Below the pieces are notes generated by a model, which searched no databases, was not told where the DNA came from, and was given only the letters and a program-made list of their open reading frames with translations. Both the position numbers and the translations under genes were made by a program. From the NCBI RefSeq assembly GCF_014654205.1, contig NZ_BNAW01000043.1:1-64000 (forward strand): a stretch of 64,000 nucleotides of DNA. The letters run 5' to 3'. Positions 55,117 to 62,865 of the stretch are shown here, piece after piece. The stretch comes from Amycolatopsis bullii. GTDB lineage: Bacteria > Actinomycetota > Actinomycetes > Mycobacteriales > Pseudonocardiaceae. Each line of letters opens with the position of its first letter. Within the stretch, counting starts at the first letter, position 1.

Positions 55117-56685
55117 GTGCGGACGGTGACGAAGCGCAGGTGGCAGGTGGCGCTCGACGTCGCCCTCGGGGTGTTCCTCGCGTTCATCGTCGTCGCGGGC
55201 ACGCTGGGCACCCGGTCGTACTGGGAGCTGGCCGGCGGTCTCGCGGTCGTGGCCGGCTCGGTCGTGACCGCCCGGCGGTACCCGGCCGTCTCGCTCGGCA
55301 TCGCGCTGGCCGGGACGCTGGCTGTGCCGTTCCCCCTCGGCGACCACGTGCCCGCGTGGGTGATCTTCGTGCTGGTCGCGATGAGCTACCAGGCCGGGCT
55401 GCGGATGCCGCGGGCCCGTCCGGGGATCCTGACCGGCGTGGCTTGCACGGTCCTCGGGCTTCCGCTCGCGCTCGCATTCGGCCCGGACGGCCTGGGGGAC
55501 TGGGCGCAGATGGTCGCGATGCTCGTCTTCGCCGGGCTGTCGCCGTGGCTGCTCGGCCGGTACATCCGGGTCCGCGGCGAGCTCGCCCGCACCGGCTGGC
55601 GCCGGGCCGAGGAGATGGAGAGCAGGCAGCGGCTGGTCGCCGAGCAGGCCCGGCTGCGCGAGCGCGCGCGGATCGCCAGCGACATGCACGACTCGCTGGG
55701 GCACGAGCTGAGCCTGATCGCCGTCCGCGCGGCCGCGCTGGAGGTCGCGAGCGGGCTCGACGACGCGCAGCGCGACGCCGCCGCGCAGCTGCGGACCAGC
55801 GCCGCGACCGCGACCGAGCGGCTGCGCGAGATCATCGGCGTGCTGCGCGAGGACGCCGCGCCGGTGGAACCGGTGCAGGGCGACCTCGGCGAGCTGATCG
55901 GCCGGGCGCGGGCGTCCGGGTTGCTGATCGAGTCCACAGTGGACACCGACGGCGCGCCCCCGATGGTCGCCCGCGCCGCTTACCGGGTGGTGCAGGAAGC
56001 CCTGACGAACGTGGCGAAGCACGCGCCGGGCGCCGCTGTCACCGTCCGGGTGACCAGCACCGGTGCGCGGACCGACGTCAGCGTGGTCAACGCGCCGCCG
56101 CCCGCCGGGCCGCTGCCCGGTGCCGCGTCCGGGCACGTCGGGCTGATCGGCCTGCGCGAGCGCGTCCGGCTCGTCGGCGGCACGCTGCGGGCCGGCCCCG
56201 ACGCCGGTGGGTTCGCCGTCACCGCGACGCTGCCCCACGGGGCCGGCCCGGCCGAGCCGGATGCCGCGGCGGATGACGAGGACGGGCAGTCGACGTCGGC
56301 GCGGGCGCTCGAACTGGCCCGGCGGGACGTGCGCCGCAGCCTGGTCCAGGCGGTCGCCGTCCCGCTCGGGCTGTTCGCGGTGGTGCTCGCGATCGCCGGG
56401 ATCGCGTTCCTCTACCAGTGGAATTCGTCGGAGCTGCCGTCCGGCGTCTACGACCGGCTGCGGATCGGGCAGCCGCGGGCCGAGGTGGCGCCGCAGCTGC
56501 CGGGGAACCAGCGCATCGCGCGGCCGGTGCGGGGCGAGCCGCCGCTGCCGGCCGTGCCCGGTGTCGTCTGCGAGTACTACGGCACGGGAAGATCGTGGCT
56601 CGACAACGACTACGCCGCCTACCGGCTGTGTTTCGCCGATGGGAGACTGGTCGCCAAGGACAGGTTCGCCGAGGGGGCATCGTGA
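55117..56685 (+). CDS. NarL-type sensor histidine kinase with C-terminal membrane/BamE-like extension
   Basis: About 522 residues. Five or six N-terminal transmembrane segments lead to a HisKA_3 domain with His191 in IASDMHDSLGHELSLIAV and an HATPase domain (EALTNVAKHAPG, GHVGLIGLRERVRLVGG). After the ATPase come an extra transmembrane helix (LVQAVAVPLGLFAVVLAIAGIAFLY) and about 80 extracytoplasmic residues (YDRLRIGQPRAEVAPQLPG, then CEYY, YRLCFADGRLVAKDRF) that look like a BamE/SmpA-type fold. Kinases rarely continue past the ATPase. GTG 55117 chosen as a leaderless start. Confidence 0.9.
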   Translation: MRTVTKRRWQVALDVALGVFLAFIVVAGTLGTRSYWELAGGLAVVAGSVVTARRYPAVSLGIALAGTLAVPFPLGDHVPAWVIFVLVAMSYQAGLRMPRARPGILTGVACTVLGLPLALAFGPDGLGDWAQMVAMLVFAGLSPWLLGRYIRVRGELARTGWRRAEEMESRQRLVAEQARLRERARIASDMHDSLGHELSLIAVRAAALEVASGLDDAQRDAAAQLRTSAATATERLREIIGVLREDAAPVEPVQGDLGELIGRARASGLLIESTVDTDGAPPMVARAAYRVVQEALTNVAKHAPGAAVTVRVTSTGARTDVSVVNAPPPAGPLPGAASGHVGLIGLRERVRLVGGTLRAGPDAGGFAVTATLPHGAGPAEPDAAADDEDGQSTSARALELARRDVRRSLVQAVAVPLGLFAVVLAIAGIAFLYQWNSSELPSGVYDRLRIGQPRAEVAPQLPGNQRIARPVRGEPPLPAVPGVVCEYYGTGRSWLDNDYAAYRLCFADGRLVAKDRFAEGAS

Positions 56686-57356
56686 TCAGGGTCGTGCTGG
56701 CCGACGACGAAGCGATGATGCGCGCGGGGGTGGCGGCGATCCTCGCCGCGGACTCCGGGATCGAGGTCGTCGCCGAAGCCGCCGACGGCCGGGAAGCGGT
56801 CTCGCAGGTCCTCGCCACGCACCCCGACGTCGTGCTGCTGGACATCCGCATGCCCGGCCTGGACGGCCTGGGCGCGGCCGCCGAGATCCGGCGGCTGCTG
56901 CCCGCGACCGGCGTGATCATGCTGACCACGTTCGGCGAGGACGACTACATCGAGCGCGCCCTCGGCCTCGGCGCCGGCGGCTTCCTGCTGAAGTCGGGCG
57001 ACCCGCGCGAGCTGCTGGCCGGCATCCACGCCGTCGCCGGCGGGGCCGCGTTCCTCTCGCCGAAGGTGGCGCAGCGGGTGATCGCCCGGCTCTCCGGCGG
57101 GCAGCTGGCGCGCGCCGCCGCGGCCCGCGAGCGGATCAGCGCGCTGACTCCGCGCGAGCGCGAAGTGCTGACCCTGCTGGGTTCCGGACTGTCCAATGCG
57201 GACATCGCGGCGAAGATGTTCGTCGTCGAGGGCACGGTGAAGGCGCACGTGAGCACCATCCTGACCCGGCTCGGCGCGAAGAACCGGGTGCAGGCGGCGA
57301 TCACGGCGTACGAGGCGGGACTGGTCGGGGGAGACGCGGCGGCGTCCACCCCGTGA
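56682..57356 (+). CDS. NarL/LuxR-type response regulator
   Basis: A 224-residue response regulator: receiver with ADDEAMM and phospho-acceptor Asp54 in VVLLDIRMPG, Lys in FLLKSGD; LuxR HTH LTPREREVLTLLGSGLSNADIAAKM ending KAHVSTILTRLGAKNR. The GTG overlaps the kinase stop (GTGA), so this is its cognate partner. Its end overlaps the convergent monooxygenase gene by 56 bp. Confidence 0.95.
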   Translation: MIRVVLADDEAMMRAGVAAILAADSGIEVVAEAADGREAVSQVLATHPDVVLLDIRMPGLDGLGAAAEIRRLLPATGVIMLTTFGEDDYIERALGLGAGGFLLKSGDPRELLAGIHAVAGGAAFLSPKVAQRVIARLSGGQLARAAAARERISALTPREREVLTLLGSGLSNADIAAKMFVVEGTVKAHVSTILTRLGAKNRVQAAITAYEAGLVGGDAAASTP

Positions 57357-58434
57357 TCCCCGCGCCGACGCGGGCGGTGGCCGTGGCCGGCAGGCACTTC
57401 AGCACGGCCGTGCGCAGGGTGGTGGCGACCGGGTTGGTCAGCTGCGGCCCGAGCTTGCCCATCCGGACCGACTCCCGGACGACCTGCTGGCTGCGAGGCC
57501 GTCGCTGCCGGTCGTAGCTCGCGAGGGCGGTGTCCAGGTCCTGGGTGGACACGGCGTGGGCGAGCACGACGGCGTCCTCGATGGCCTGGCAGCCGCCTTG
57601 CCCGAGGAACGGTGGCATGGCGTGGGCGGCGTCACCGAGCAGCGCGATCCGGCCGCGCGTGTAGGCCGGCAGCGGCGTGCCGAGGTAGTGGAGGTCGTGG
57701 TGCAGGACGGCTTCCGGCGGGGTGGCGGCCAGGAGCGCCGGGATCGGGTCGTGCCAGTTCTCGAAGGCGTGGCGCAGGTCGGCTCGGCGGGTGCCGGGGG
57801 CGGCGAGGGTGGAGATCCACCAGTAGACGTCGCCGCCGGTCAGCGGCAGGACACCGATCTCGGTGCCGCGGTCGAAGCTGGTGCTCAGCCGGGTGCCGGG
57901 CAGGTGCGCGACACCGCGGAACGCCGTGCTGCCCGAGTACACCGGCTCCGGGTGCCGCGGGAAGAGCGCGTGGCGGACCGGGCTGTGGATGCCGTCGGCC
58001 GCGACGACGAGGTCGGCGCGCAGTTCTTCGCGGCCTGTGCGGACCAGGCCGTCTTCGCGGACTTCGGTGACTTCTTCGCCGGTGCGCAGGCTTTCGGCGG
58101 GAATCGCGTCGCGGAGGGCGGCGATGAGGTCCCGCCGGTGGATCGCGCCGAGCGGCCGCCCGTGCCGTCGTTCGAACTCGGCGGCGTCGAAGCGGGTGAT
58201 CCGGCGGCCGCGCCGGTCGCGGAACCCGCCTTCGGTCTGCACGGCCAGGCGGTCCCCGAGGTCGACGCCGAGTTCGTCGAGGCTGCGCAGGGCGTTCGGC
58301 CAGAGCGAGATCCCGGCGCCGACGTCGCCGGACTCGGGTGCTTTCTCCAGGACGGTGACCGTCCAGCCGACCCGGTGCAGCCCCGCGGCCGCCGCCAGTC
58401 CGCCGATACCGCCGCCGATCACTGTCGCCTGCAT
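57301..58434 (-). CDS. FAD-dependent monooxygenase (salicylate/zeaxanthin-hydroxylase type)
   Basis: A 377-residue group A flavin hydroxylase. FAD motif TVIGGGIGGLAAAAGLHRVGW, the DG motif LVVAADGIHSPVR and the second FAD site ALLGDAAHAMPPFLGQGG are intact. GISLWPNALRSLDELGV is typical of the salicylate-hydroxylase-like subgroup. ATG 58434 has GAGGAGG eight bases upstream. Divergent from a TetR gene across a 51-bp gap filled by two abutting palindromes, so expression is probably induced by its substrate. Substrate unknown. Confidence 0.92.
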   Translation of the reverse strand: MQATVIGGGIGGLAAAAGLHRVGWTVTVLEKAPESGDVGAGISLWPNALRSLDELGVDLGDRLAVQTEGGFRDRRGRRITRFDAAEFERRHGRPLGAIHRRDLIAALRDAIPAESLRTGEEVTEVREDGLVRTGREELRADLVVAADGIHSPVRHALFPRHPEPVYSGSTAFRGVAHLPGTRLSTSFDRGTEIGVLPLTGGDVYWWISTLAAPGTRRADLRHAFENWHDPIPALLAATPPEAVLHHDLHYLGTPLPAYTRGRIALLGDAAHAMPPFLGQGGCQAIEDAVVLAHAVSTQDLDTALASYDRQRRPRSQQVVRESVRMGKLGPQLTNPVATTLRTAVLKCLPATATARVGAGITGWTPPRLPRPVPPRTP

Positions 58435-58442
58435 GACGTCCT

Positions 58443-58478
58443 CCTCTACAGATGTAGAGGACTCTACACCTGTAGAGT
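58443..58478. promoter_or_regulatory. Two abutting 18-bp TetR operators
   Basis: CCTCTACAGATGTAGAGG (58443-58460) and ACTCTACACCTGTAGAGT (58461-58478) are both perfect palindromes with the core CTCTACA-N2-TGTAGAG, set end to end, 18 bp centre to centre. They fill most of the gap between the monooxygenase and TetR starts and overlap the TetR -10 region (TAGAGT). Confidence 0.9.
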
Positions 58479-58485
58479 GCGGTCC

Positions 58486-59028
58486 GTGGAGCGGATCGAG
58501 GTGATCGCCGACGCAGCGATCTCGGTGATCGCGGCCGACGGCATGCGCGGGCTGACCCACCGGGCGGTGGACCGGGCGGCGGGCCTGCCGGTGGGATCGA
58601 CGTCGTACTACGCGCGCACGCGGGCGGCGCTGCTGGAGCTGGCGATCGCCCGGATCGTGGCCCTGGACCAGCCGGTTTCGCGGCCGTCGGCGTCGCTGGC
58701 GGAGTTCGTGGCGGGGTATGCGTACGAAGCGATCACTTCGGGCCGGACGCGGATGCTGGCGCGGTATGAGTTCGCGCTGGAGGCGACGCGGCGGCCGGAG
58801 TTGCGGGCGGTGTACGACGAGGGGGGCTTGCAGATCCGCCGCCTCGCGGCTTCGGCGCTGGAGGCGGCGGGGTCGTCAGCTCCCGAGCGGCACGCGAAGA
58901 TCGTGGTGGACTGGATGGAGGGGACGATCTTCGGGGCGCTGGCCGGGACGGGATCGCTGGCGCCGCCCGGCTTGGAGGAGCTGGTCGAGAGCGCCGGGGA
59001 GATTCTCGCGGGGATCGGCGTGGCGTGA
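58486..59028 (+). CDS. TetR family transcriptional regulator
   Basis: A 180-residue regulator with N-terminal HTH (VIADAAISVIAADGMRGLTHRAVDRAAGLPVGSTSYYARTRAALL) and a C-terminal ligand domain. GTG 58486 is favoured: TAGAGT lies 8 bp before it, giving a leaderless transcript; GTG 58477 would start inside the operator. It should repress itself and the divergent monooxygenase by binding the twin palindromes. Confidence 0.9.
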   Translation: MERIEVIADAAISVIAADGMRGLTHRAVDRAAGLPVGSTSYYARTRAALLELAIARIVALDQPVSRPSASLAEFVAGYAYEAITSGRTRMLARYEFALEATRRPELRAVYDEGGLQIRRLAASALEAAGSSAPERHAKIVVDWMEGTIFGALAGTGSLAPPGLEELVESAGEILAGIGVA

Positions 59029-59097
59029 TTCGGGCCGACCCCCGCGGGGGCGCCCCCCGTTTTCCACGCTACCGGAGGGCACCGACAATTCCGGATT
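59029..59097. repeat. Dispersed GC repeat, intergenic copy
   Basis: CCCCCGCGGGGGCGCCCCCCG, then TTTTCCACGCTACC, GGGCACCGACAATTCCGG, between the convergent TetR and ABC permease genes. It shares block order with the copy at 47582-47641 in hutF. The palindromic front half could also terminate transcription. Confidence 0.7.
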
Positions 59098-59108
59098 CCC
59101 GCTGGGGC

Positions 59109-59894
59109 TCAGGCGTCCCGGCGGCGCAGGACCGCCGTCCCCGCCAGCAGTGCCCCCGCTGCCCAAGCCGCACAGATCAGCAGCCCCGCCCAAGGGGCAT
59201 ACGGCGCCGCCGTCATCGTGATCGGGTTGGGTTGGCCCGCCTCGACCATGGCGTTCACGCCCGCGATGCCCGGGAAGTACGGCATCGCCTCCGGCAGGCC
59301 CAGCGAGGCCACGATCAGCGGCAGCGGGACCAGCAGCACGATCACCGACACCAGCGTCCCGGCCGCGCTGCGCAACGCCCAGCCGATTCCCGTGCACAGC
59401 AAGCCCAGCAGCGCGAAATAGCCGCCCATGCCGGACGCCGTCGTGAAGCCCGCCTCGAACGACGTCGGCAGGCCGTGGCCGTTCATCACCGCGGTCGCCA
59501 GTGCCATTCCCGCGCACGACAGGAGCACGCCGTACGCGAACAGGACCGGTGCCAGCACCGCCGCCTTCGCCAGGACCACCCGGGGGCGGACCGGGGTCCA
59601 CAGCAGCGTCGACCGGATGCCCCCGCCCGCGTATTCGCTCGTCACGAACAGCGTGGCCAGCGCGATCACCGCGAACTGGGTCAGGTAGAAGCCGCCGCCC
59701 AGGGCGATCGTGTGGGCGCCCTGGGGCTGGTCGCCGATGCGCTGGGCGATCGCCGACAGCGTTCCGTAGAACAGCATCAGGGCCGTTCCCGCCACCAGGC
59801 ACCACCAGGTCGCCCGGACCGACCAGAACTTCGTCCACTCGGACGCCACCGCGCCCGGCAGGCCGCCGCCGCGCACTTCCACCGTCGCCGTCAT
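59109..59894 (-). CDS. ABC-2 type transporter permease
   Basis: A 261-residue membrane protein with six hydrophobic segments. The N-terminal GAVASEWTKFWSVRATWW and the EYAGGGIRSTLLWTPVRPRVV loop are typical of actinobacterial ABC-2 permeases for lipids, peptides or drugs. ATG overlaps the ATPase stop by four bases, so they form one transporter. It ends the five-gene minus-strand run that starts with the TPR gene. Confidence 0.9.
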   Translation of the reverse strand: MTATVEVRGGGLPGAVASEWTKFWSVRATWWCLVAGTALMLFYGTLSAIAQRIGDQPQGAHTIALGGGFYLTQFAVIALATLFVTSEYAGGGIRSTLLWTPVRPRVVLAKAAVLAPVLFAYGVLLSCAGMALATAVMNGHGLPTSFEAGFTTASGMGGYFALLGLLCTGIGWALRSAAGTLVSVIVLLVPLPLIVASLGLPEAMPYFPGIAGVNAMVEAGQPNPITMTAAPYAPWAGLLICAAWAAGALLAGTAVLRRRDA

Positions 59895-60805
59895 GCCGAA
59901 ACCCCGTATTCCACCGAAGAAGCCGTCAGTTCCATGTACGCCTGCTCGAGCGACGCCGTCCGCTCGGCGAGTCCGTGCACGCGGATCCCGAGCTCGTGCA
60001 CGAGGTCGCCGACACGGGTGACGGCGACGCCGTCCACCACCAGTTCGCCCGGCTCGCCCGGGTGCGTCAGGCCGCCTTCGGCACGCAGCCGCGCGTCCAG
60101 CGCGTCGCGCTCGCCGTCGGCCGGGACGCGGACCGAGACCGTGGTGCGGGAATTGCCCGCGATGAACTCCGCCACCGGGGCATCGGCCAGCAGCTTGCCC
60201 TTGCCGATCACCACCAGGTGGTCGGCGGTCAGCTGCATCTCGCTCATCAGGTGGCTGGAGACGAACACCGTCCGCCCCTCGGCCGCCAGCGACCGCATCA
60301 GCTGCCGCACCCAGCGGACGCCGTCCGGGTCGAGGCCGTTGACCGGCTCGTCGAACAGCAGCACCCCCGGGTCACCCAGCAGCGCGCCCGCGATGCCCAG
60401 CCGCTGTCCCATGCCGAGGGAGAACTGGCCGGCCCGTTTGCCGGCGACGTCGGACAGCCCGACCGTCGCCAGGACCTCCTCGACGCGGCTCGCCGCGATG
60501 CCGTTGCTGCGGGCCATGGCCAGCAGGTGCTTCCCGGCGCTGCGGCCCGGGTGCAGGGCCTTGGCGTCGAGCAGCGCCCCCACCTCGCGCAGCGGGTGCC
60601 GCAGCTCGGCGTACCGCTTCCCGCCGACCAGGACTTCACCCGCCTGCGGGTGGTCGAGCCCGACGGTCATCCGCATGGTCGTCGACTTCCCGGCCCCGTT
60701 GGGACCGAGGAAGCCGGTCACCTGGCCGGGCGCGACGTCGCAGGTGAGCGCGTCGACGACGGTTTTCTCCCCGTAGCGCTTGGTGAGTCCCCTGAGTGTG
60801 ATCAT
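59891..60805 (-). CDS. ABC transporter ATP-binding protein
   Basis: A 304-residue ABC ATPase of the DrrA/CcmA-like exporter type. Walker A GPNGAGKS (34-41), signature FSLGMGQRLGIAGALL, Walker B VLLFDEPVNGLD and switch His in FVSSHLMSEM. A C-terminal DUF4162-like region (about 215-304) follows. Lies 78 bp after the DUF4231 gene, same strand. Cargo unknown; a peptide product of the upstream radical SAM enzyme is one idea. Confidence 0.93.
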   Translation of the reverse strand: MITLRGLTKRYGEKTVVDALTCDVAPGQVTGFLGPNGAGKSTTMRMTVGLDHPQAGEVLVGGKRYAELRHPLREVGALLDAKALHPGRSAGKHLLAMARSNGIAASRVEEVLATVGLSDVAGKRAGQFSLGMGQRLGIAGALLGDPGVLLFDEPVNGLDPDGVRWVRQLMRSLAAEGRTVFVSSHLMSEMQLTADHLVVIGKGKLLADAPVAEFIAGNSRTTVSVRVPADGERDALDARLRAEGGLTHPGEPGELVVDGVAVTRVGDLVHELGIRVHGLAERTASLEQAYMELTASSVEYGVSA

Positions 60806-60883
60806 GCCTCGAAGTCTGCGGCCCGCGGGGGTGCGCGGGCATCGGACGACGGTCGCGGGCCGCCCCCGACTTTCGGCAGGGTT

Positions 60884-61309
60884 TCAGGTCCGGGGCTTCT
60901 CCTCGGCCAGCTTCACCCAGCTGTTCATCTCGCCCTGCTCGATGCGCGTGACCGCGCGGACGAGGGCTTCTTCGCGGGCCGCCGGATCGGCGTACGGTTC
61001 CGCGCCGATGTGGTAGAGCCGCCGCTCGGCGTCGATCGCTTCGCGGGCGGCGCTGTACCGGAGGTAGTTGTCCTGCCAGTGGAACACCGACCGCAGGCCC
61101 GAACCGACGACGAGCACCGCGCCGATGACGGCCAGCACCACCGTGCTCGCCGGGTTGATCGCGGCGATCACGGGAATGCTGGCGGACAACGCGATCATCG
61201 CCACCTCGGTCGCCTTGTACCACCGCCGCGAGCGGATGGCGTGCGACCGGTACCAGTCGTAGGAGGCGTCGGCCAGCGCCAGTCCCGGCCCGGGAACCCC
61301 CTCGCCCAT
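60884..61309 (-). CDS. DUF4231 (SLATT-like) two-TM protein
   Basis: A 141-residue protein. Residues 15-32 are basic and aromatic (YDWYRSHAIRSRRWYK), then two close transmembrane helices (about 34-50 and 55-72), then a helical tail with W78 and the pattern YLRYSAAREAIDAERRLYHI and IEQGEMNSWVKLAEE. This is the layout of DUF4231, which belongs with SLATT domains, small membrane effectors seen in prokaryotic conflict systems. It starts 13 bp after the radical SAM gene, so both are likely co-expressed. Confidence 0.83.
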   Translation of the reverse strand: MGEGVPGPGLALADASYDWYRSHAIRSRRWYKATEVAMIALSASIPVIAAINPASTVVLAVIGAVLVVGSGLRSVFHWQDNYLRYSAAREAIDAERRLYHIGAEPYADPAAREEALVRAVTRIEQGEMNSWVKLAEEKPRT

Positions 61310-61322
61310 CGGGACCTCCCTG

Positions 61323-62792
61323 TCAGCGGGCCGCGTACTTCAGCAGCCGCAATCCTTCCAGACGCACGGCTTGCGGGTAAATGGTCCGGTAGATGGCGCA
61401 GTTCGGCGAGCGGACGTCGAACCGGCCGGTCGCCCGGAAGGTGGCCGCCGCGCACCCGCCGGAACACCAGTGGCGCCACGTGCAGTCGCGGCAACCCTGC
61501 TTGTCCTCGACGAGCAGGTTCCGGATTCCGCGCGGGTCGGTGCGGACGGCAAGCACCGGGTCGGTGGTCCGGACGTCGCCGATGGTGTCGGAGATTTCCA
61601 TGTGGCACTTCGCGATCTGCCCGCGCTGGTCGATCACGACGTAGTCGTCGCCGACGCCGCAGGCGCGGCGGCGGGGCGCGAGCAGCTGGCCCCGGTCCAG
61701 CACGCAGCCGAGGACGCTCCACCGCGGCAGGTTCTCTTCGATCTCCGCGAACGCCGATTCCAGGCCCGCGAGCATCGCCTGCTCTTCGAAGCGGAGGTCG
61801 GCCACGGCGGCCGAGCAGTCGTTGTCCCGGAAGAAGTTGAAGCTGAACGTGAGGTCCCGCTCGAGCGCGAACCGGACGACCGGGCCGATCGCGTCGACGT
61901 TCCGGCTCGTGATGGTGATCGAGATGTGCGGCCGCACCCCGGCCTCGAGCAGCCGTCCGATCGTGCGGACCACGAGGTGCGACGAGCGGTGCCCGCCCAC
62001 CGTGGGGCGCTGGGCGTCGTGCGCCTCCCCGATGCCGTCGAGGGAGATCATCACCCCGATGCCGTGCTCGGTGAGGGCGGCCGCCAGGCGCCGGTTGATC
62101 GCGACGCCGTTGCTGAGCAGCACCGCGCTCAGCGTCAACCCGGCCGCGTCGCACCGACCCCGGGCGTACTGGTGCAGATCCAGCAGGACGTCGGCGTTGA
62201 GGCTCGCCTCGCCGCCCGCGTATTTGAGGCGCAGTGCGGAAAAACCGTTCCGGACCGCCGAGCGGACGAGCGCGTCCACGGAATCCCGGCCGGTGTCCCG
62301 GGTCATGCCTTCGTCGGACTTGCTGACGTAGCAGTAGGGACACTTGAGGTTGCACTTGTTCGTGACGTGCAGCCAGGCGGTCAGCTGCCGGCTTTCGGCG
62401 AACCGGGGATCCGGCGGCGCGCCCGCCGGGTGCAGCAGATCGTGCGAGAAAAGGTGACGCGCGGCCGCTTCCGCCGATTCGTCCGCCGCGAGCGCACCGA
62501 TCTCCCGCGGAGTGGAGAAAAGCTCGAGAAGGGCGTGGGCGGCCCGGTTGACGATCAGCACCCCGCCGTTCCCGTCCGGGTTGAACAATGCGGTGTGCTC
62601 GCCGTCGACCGGGCATTCCACGATCTCCCGCGCGCGCACCAGCGGGCCGGCGGGCAATCCGGCCGCCGTCCGGACGGCACTCCCGCCGCTCGGCGGGCAG
62701 GCGCAGTCCTCGCAGCTGTGGACGAGCAGCTCGTGCGCTCCCGGAACGTCCGAACCGGACAGTGCCACAGCGCGCTGGTCGCTGGAATGCAT
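61323..62792 (-). CDS. Radical SAM/SPASM enzyme with PqqD-like N-terminal domain
   Basis: A 489-residue radical SAM enzyme. The [4Fe-4S]/SAM motif is CNLKCPYC (Cys147, Cys151, Cys154) after LHVTNK; the GGE-like motif is KYAGGEASLN. The C-terminal SPASM region has Cys434, Cys437, Cys443, Cys447 and Cys465 (CRDCTWRHWCSGGC, SPNC) for auxiliary clusters. Residues about 60-122 (ALFNPDGNGGVLIVNRAAHALLELF) resemble PqqD, a peptide-recognition element. The N-terminus also holds CEDCAC. This is the architecture of RiPP maturases, but no precursor gene is visible nearby. Confidence 0.9.
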   Translation of the reverse strand: MHSSDQRAVALSGSDVPGAHELLVHSCEDCACPPSGGSAVRTAAGLPAGPLVRAREIVECPVDGEHTALFNPDGNGGVLIVNRAAHALLELFSTPREIGALAADESAEAAARHLFSHDLLHPAGAPPDPRFAESRQLTAWLHVTNKCNLKCPYCYVSKSDEGMTRDTGRDSVDALVRSAVRNGFSALRLKYAGGEASLNADVLLDLHQYARGRCDAAGLTLSAVLLSNGVAINRRLAAALTEHGIGVMISLDGIGEAHDAQRPTVGGHRSSHLVVRTIGRLLEAGVRPHISITITSRNVDAIGPVVRFALERDLTFSFNFFRDNDCSAAVADLRFEEQAMLAGLESAFAEIEENLPRWSVLGCVLDRGQLLAPRRRACGVGDDYVVIDQRGQIAKCHMEISDTIGDVRTTDPVLAVRTDPRGIRNLLVEDKQGCRDCTWRHWCSGGCAAATFRATGRFDVRSPNCAIYRTIYPQAVRLEGLRLLKYAAR

Positions 62793-62865
62793 CGCGGATC
62801 CCTCTCACTGGCCGGACGGCACCGAACACGCGGGTAGCTTTTGTACCGCCGGGAGGCGGCGGAGC

